Source of the DNA: Clostridiales bacterium
Lineage (GTDB): Bacteria; Bacillota; Clostridia; Oscillospirales; Acutalibacteraceae
Direction of reading: 5' to 3'
DNA length: 7,669 bases
Assembly: GCA_021202245.1 (NCBI GenBank)
Contig: JAJQDK010000141.1
Span: forward strand, 15,043 to 22,711
The notes beneath the pieces are model-generated. The model made no database searches. It saw only the letters and a list, made by a program, of their open reading frames with translations, and was not told where the DNA came from. This document shows, piece after piece, positions 6,403 through 7,669 of the stretch. The first letter of the stretch is position 1. Each line of letters opens with the position of its first letter. The position numbers and the translations under genes were made by a program.

Positions 6403-6959
6403 TATTTGATAACTCCCGCTTTTTTCAGTTCCTTAGAAATTTTGACTCCCAAAAATGAACCCAATGCGGAAACAAGCAGCGTTCCTGCTATAAAGACAAC
6501 GGATAAAAACTCAAAACCCGAACCGAAAAACATATTAAACATTTCAGCAGAAAACAGTTTGTAATAGATGAGATTAAACGGCAGTGTCAGCGGTATAATA
6601 AGCCATGAAGCGAAAAAGACCGCCCTGTCGCTTTTATATCCCTTAAAAATCAAAATTGTCAGCAGCTCTATGATTATGCCCGTAAGCACGCTTAAAAAGA
6701 ACATAACCGGGGCCATAAAAAGCTCTATTATTCCGGTAAAGACCGTAAAGAAAAACACAGAGCCGACCTTGCGTACCTTCATAAACGCAATGGCGGGAAA
6801 CAACGAAAACTGAAATGCGGTTACAAGCTGTGCAAGACCGAATATATAAATTTGAGAAACCACTGCCATAACCGAGGCGGTGCAGGCTGCAACCGCAGAG
6901 ATTACAGCGAGAAAAACTATGTCGCTCACTCTGAATTTTTGAAATATGGATTTTTTCAT
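6402..6959 (-). CDS. ECF transporter substrate-binding S component (substrate unknown)
   Basis: A very hydrophobic 185-aa protein with about six membrane helices, the normal size and topology for an S component. It starts with a basic amphipathic stretch MKKSIFQKFRVSDIVFLA, like many S components, and ends in a lysine-rich tail. The overall look is closest to what I recall as the MptD/Trep_Strep group, whose substrates are mostly undefined; this placement is from memory. It lies directly before ecfT and the double ATPase, so it is the specificity subunit of that importer. GGAGAGGA stands upstream of the ATG, 17 nt past the stop of the YgbA-like gene. No riboswitch can be seen because the operon start lies outside the window. 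Confidence 0.82.
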   Translation of the reverse strand: MKKSIFQKFRVSDIVFLAVISAVAACTASVMAVVSQIYIFGLAQLVTAFQFSLFPAIAFMKVRKVGSVFFFTVFTGIIELFMAPVMFFLSVLTGIIIELLTILIFKGYKSDRAVFFASWLIIPLTLPFNLIYYKLFSAEMFNMFFGSGFEFLSVVFIAGTLLVSALGSFLGVKISKELKKAGVIK

Positions 6960-6976
6960 TTTAAAATTTCCTCTCC

Positions 6977-7318
6977 TTATTTGTTTTTTAACCGAAATTT
7001 TTTCTTTATTTGCTCAAACAAATGTCTTATTGCCGCCGCAGGGCTGTAAAAAATCATTCTCGGACCCGAAAATCTCATAACTCTGCGGATTTTCTCTTTC
7101 ATTTCGGGCTTATAACAATGCACACTGCAATCAAAACAAAACGTCTTTGTTTTCATAAAAGGGCATTTGTCGCTGCGCAGCCTTGCGTAATCGTTTAACT
7201 CCTTACACTCGGAACAAAGCTCGCCCCTTTTTGTATTATGATTCTTACGGCAATAAATCTCAATCATTTTAGATACCATTGCCTTTTCTCTGCTGCGCTT
7301 TTTCGATATATTATTCAC
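6977..7318 (-). CDS. ygbA: YgbA-family cysteine-rich protein (nitrous oxide-stimulated promoter family)
   Basis: A 113-aa protein with the pattern of the YgbA_NO family: MIEIYCRKNH, LCSECKELNDYAR, KCPFMKTKTFCFDCSVHCYKP and VMRFSGPRMIFYSPAAAIRH. With the GTG start at 7316-7318 the cysteines fall at 23, 35, 38, 52, 61, 64 and 68, with His27 and His67. These could bind metal or a cluster, but that is an inference. In enterobacteria ygbA responds to nitric oxide through NsrR; its molecular role is not settled. I chose the GTG because it overlaps the end of the ABC gene by 8 nt with AGGG upstream, and the protein then begins as family members do. A longer frame starts at TTG 7360 and a shorter one at ATG 7279. 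It is in an operon with an exporter and an ECF importer. Confidence 0.85.
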   Translation of the reverse strand: MNNISKKRSREKAMVSKMIEIYCRKNHNTKRGELCSECKELNDYARLRSDKCPFMKTKTFCFDCSVHCYKPEMKEKIRRVMRFSGPRMIFYSPAAAIRHLFEQIKKKFRLKNK

Positions 7319-7669
7319 AGGCAACCCTGCCGTTTTCGATATGATAAACCTTATCCGCAATTTTCATCGTGGAGCTGCGGTGCGAAACAAGCAGAACCGT
7401 CCTTTTCCCACGCTCCTCATCAAGAGCCTTTAATATGACCGCCTCGTTCAGACTGTCAAGGCTGCTCGTGGGTTCATCAAGCAGCATAAACGGGGCGTCA
7501 CGCAAAAATGCTCTTGCAAGTCCCAGCCGTTGTCGTTCACCCCCGGAAAGCGTATCGCCAAGCTCTCCGACCGGAGTATCATAACCCTGCGGAAGAGTCG
7601 CTATAAAGTCATGAACGGATGAGTTTGTGAAGGCGCGTACAAGCTCCTCAGCGGCAGCGTCGGGCGGTG
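7311..7669 (-). CDS. C-terminal part of an exporter-type ABC transporter ATPase, cut by the window edge
   Basis: The last 119 residues of an ATP-binding domain, continuing beyond the right edge. It reads FIATLPQGYDTPVGELGD, then the signature LSGGERQRLGLARAF, Walker B FMLLDEPTSSLDS, and the switch histidine in LLVSHRSSTMKIAD, ending ENGRVACE. The GYDTPVGELG-LSGGERQR pattern is typical of fused membrane-ATPase exporters (CydD/CydC, MsbA and lipid or peptide exporters), not of importers. The next gene starts before this one ends. A CydDC-like thiol exporter would fit a redox theme with the YgbA neighbour, but the missing membrane domain is needed to decide. There is no start codon in the visible part that need be used. 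Confidence 0.88.
   Translation of the reverse strand, partial: PPDAAAEELVRAFTNSSVHDFIATLPQGYDTPVGELGDTLSGGERQRLGLARAFLRDAPFMLLDEPTSSLDSLNEAVILKALDEERGKRTVLLVSHRSSTMKIADKVYHIENGRVACE

Noticed and set aside
7319..7360. TTG start at 7360 for the YgbA-family protein
   Set aside because: It would overlap the ABC gene by 50 nt and add residues that simply mirror that gene's last codons in another frame; the GTG at 7318 fits the family start.
1..7669. CRISPR arrays, tRNA or rRNA genes, insertion sequences
   Set aside because: I saw no regularly spaced repeats, no clover-leaf or rRNA sequence, and no transposase or terminal inverted repeats with target duplications.

Overview
The window looks like a chromosome segment from an anaerobic, gut- or rumen-type Clostridia, probably Oscillospiraceae/Ruminococcus-like. 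This is inferred from a secreted dockerin-bearing protein (a cellulosome hallmark), an ECF transporter with its own energising module, a P-type ATPase lacking the usual CPx motif beside a small membrane protein of Clostridia type, and moderate GC content. Every supported gene lies on the minus strand, so the reading order runs from high to low coordinates. No gene on the plus strand is supported.

Region 1 (7669 to 4280) is one tightly packed operon that enters from the right edge. It holds the C-terminal part of an exporter-type ABC ATPase, a YgbA-family cysteine-rich protein, and a complete ECF importer: an S component, EcfT, and a single-chain double ATPase. The last four genes follow one another with overlaps or short gaps. 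A 16-bp palindrome follows the last stop codon.

Region 2 (4279 to 1542) is a second operon. It has a near-ideal promoter (TTGACA, 17 bp, extended -10 TATAAT), then a 26-codon membrane microprotein, a 100-aa membrane-anchored protein of the type I recall as DUF6110, an intrinsic terminator or attenuator, and a 709-aa P1B-type ATPase. The ATPase is split by a one-base frameshift in an A6 run. A non-CPx P1B ATPase encoded with small membrane proteins recalls the ferrosome (fezA/fezB) iron-storage clusters. That parallel is an inference, but it is the most interesting hypothesis in the window.

Region 3 (1541 to 1) has a leader with two inverted repeats, then a secreted CHAP-SH3-dockerin protein translated from a TTG codon. 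A possible weak terminator follows, then a promoter and the first 34 codons of an unidentified gene that leaves the window at the left edge. No non-coding stretch exceeds 300 bases.
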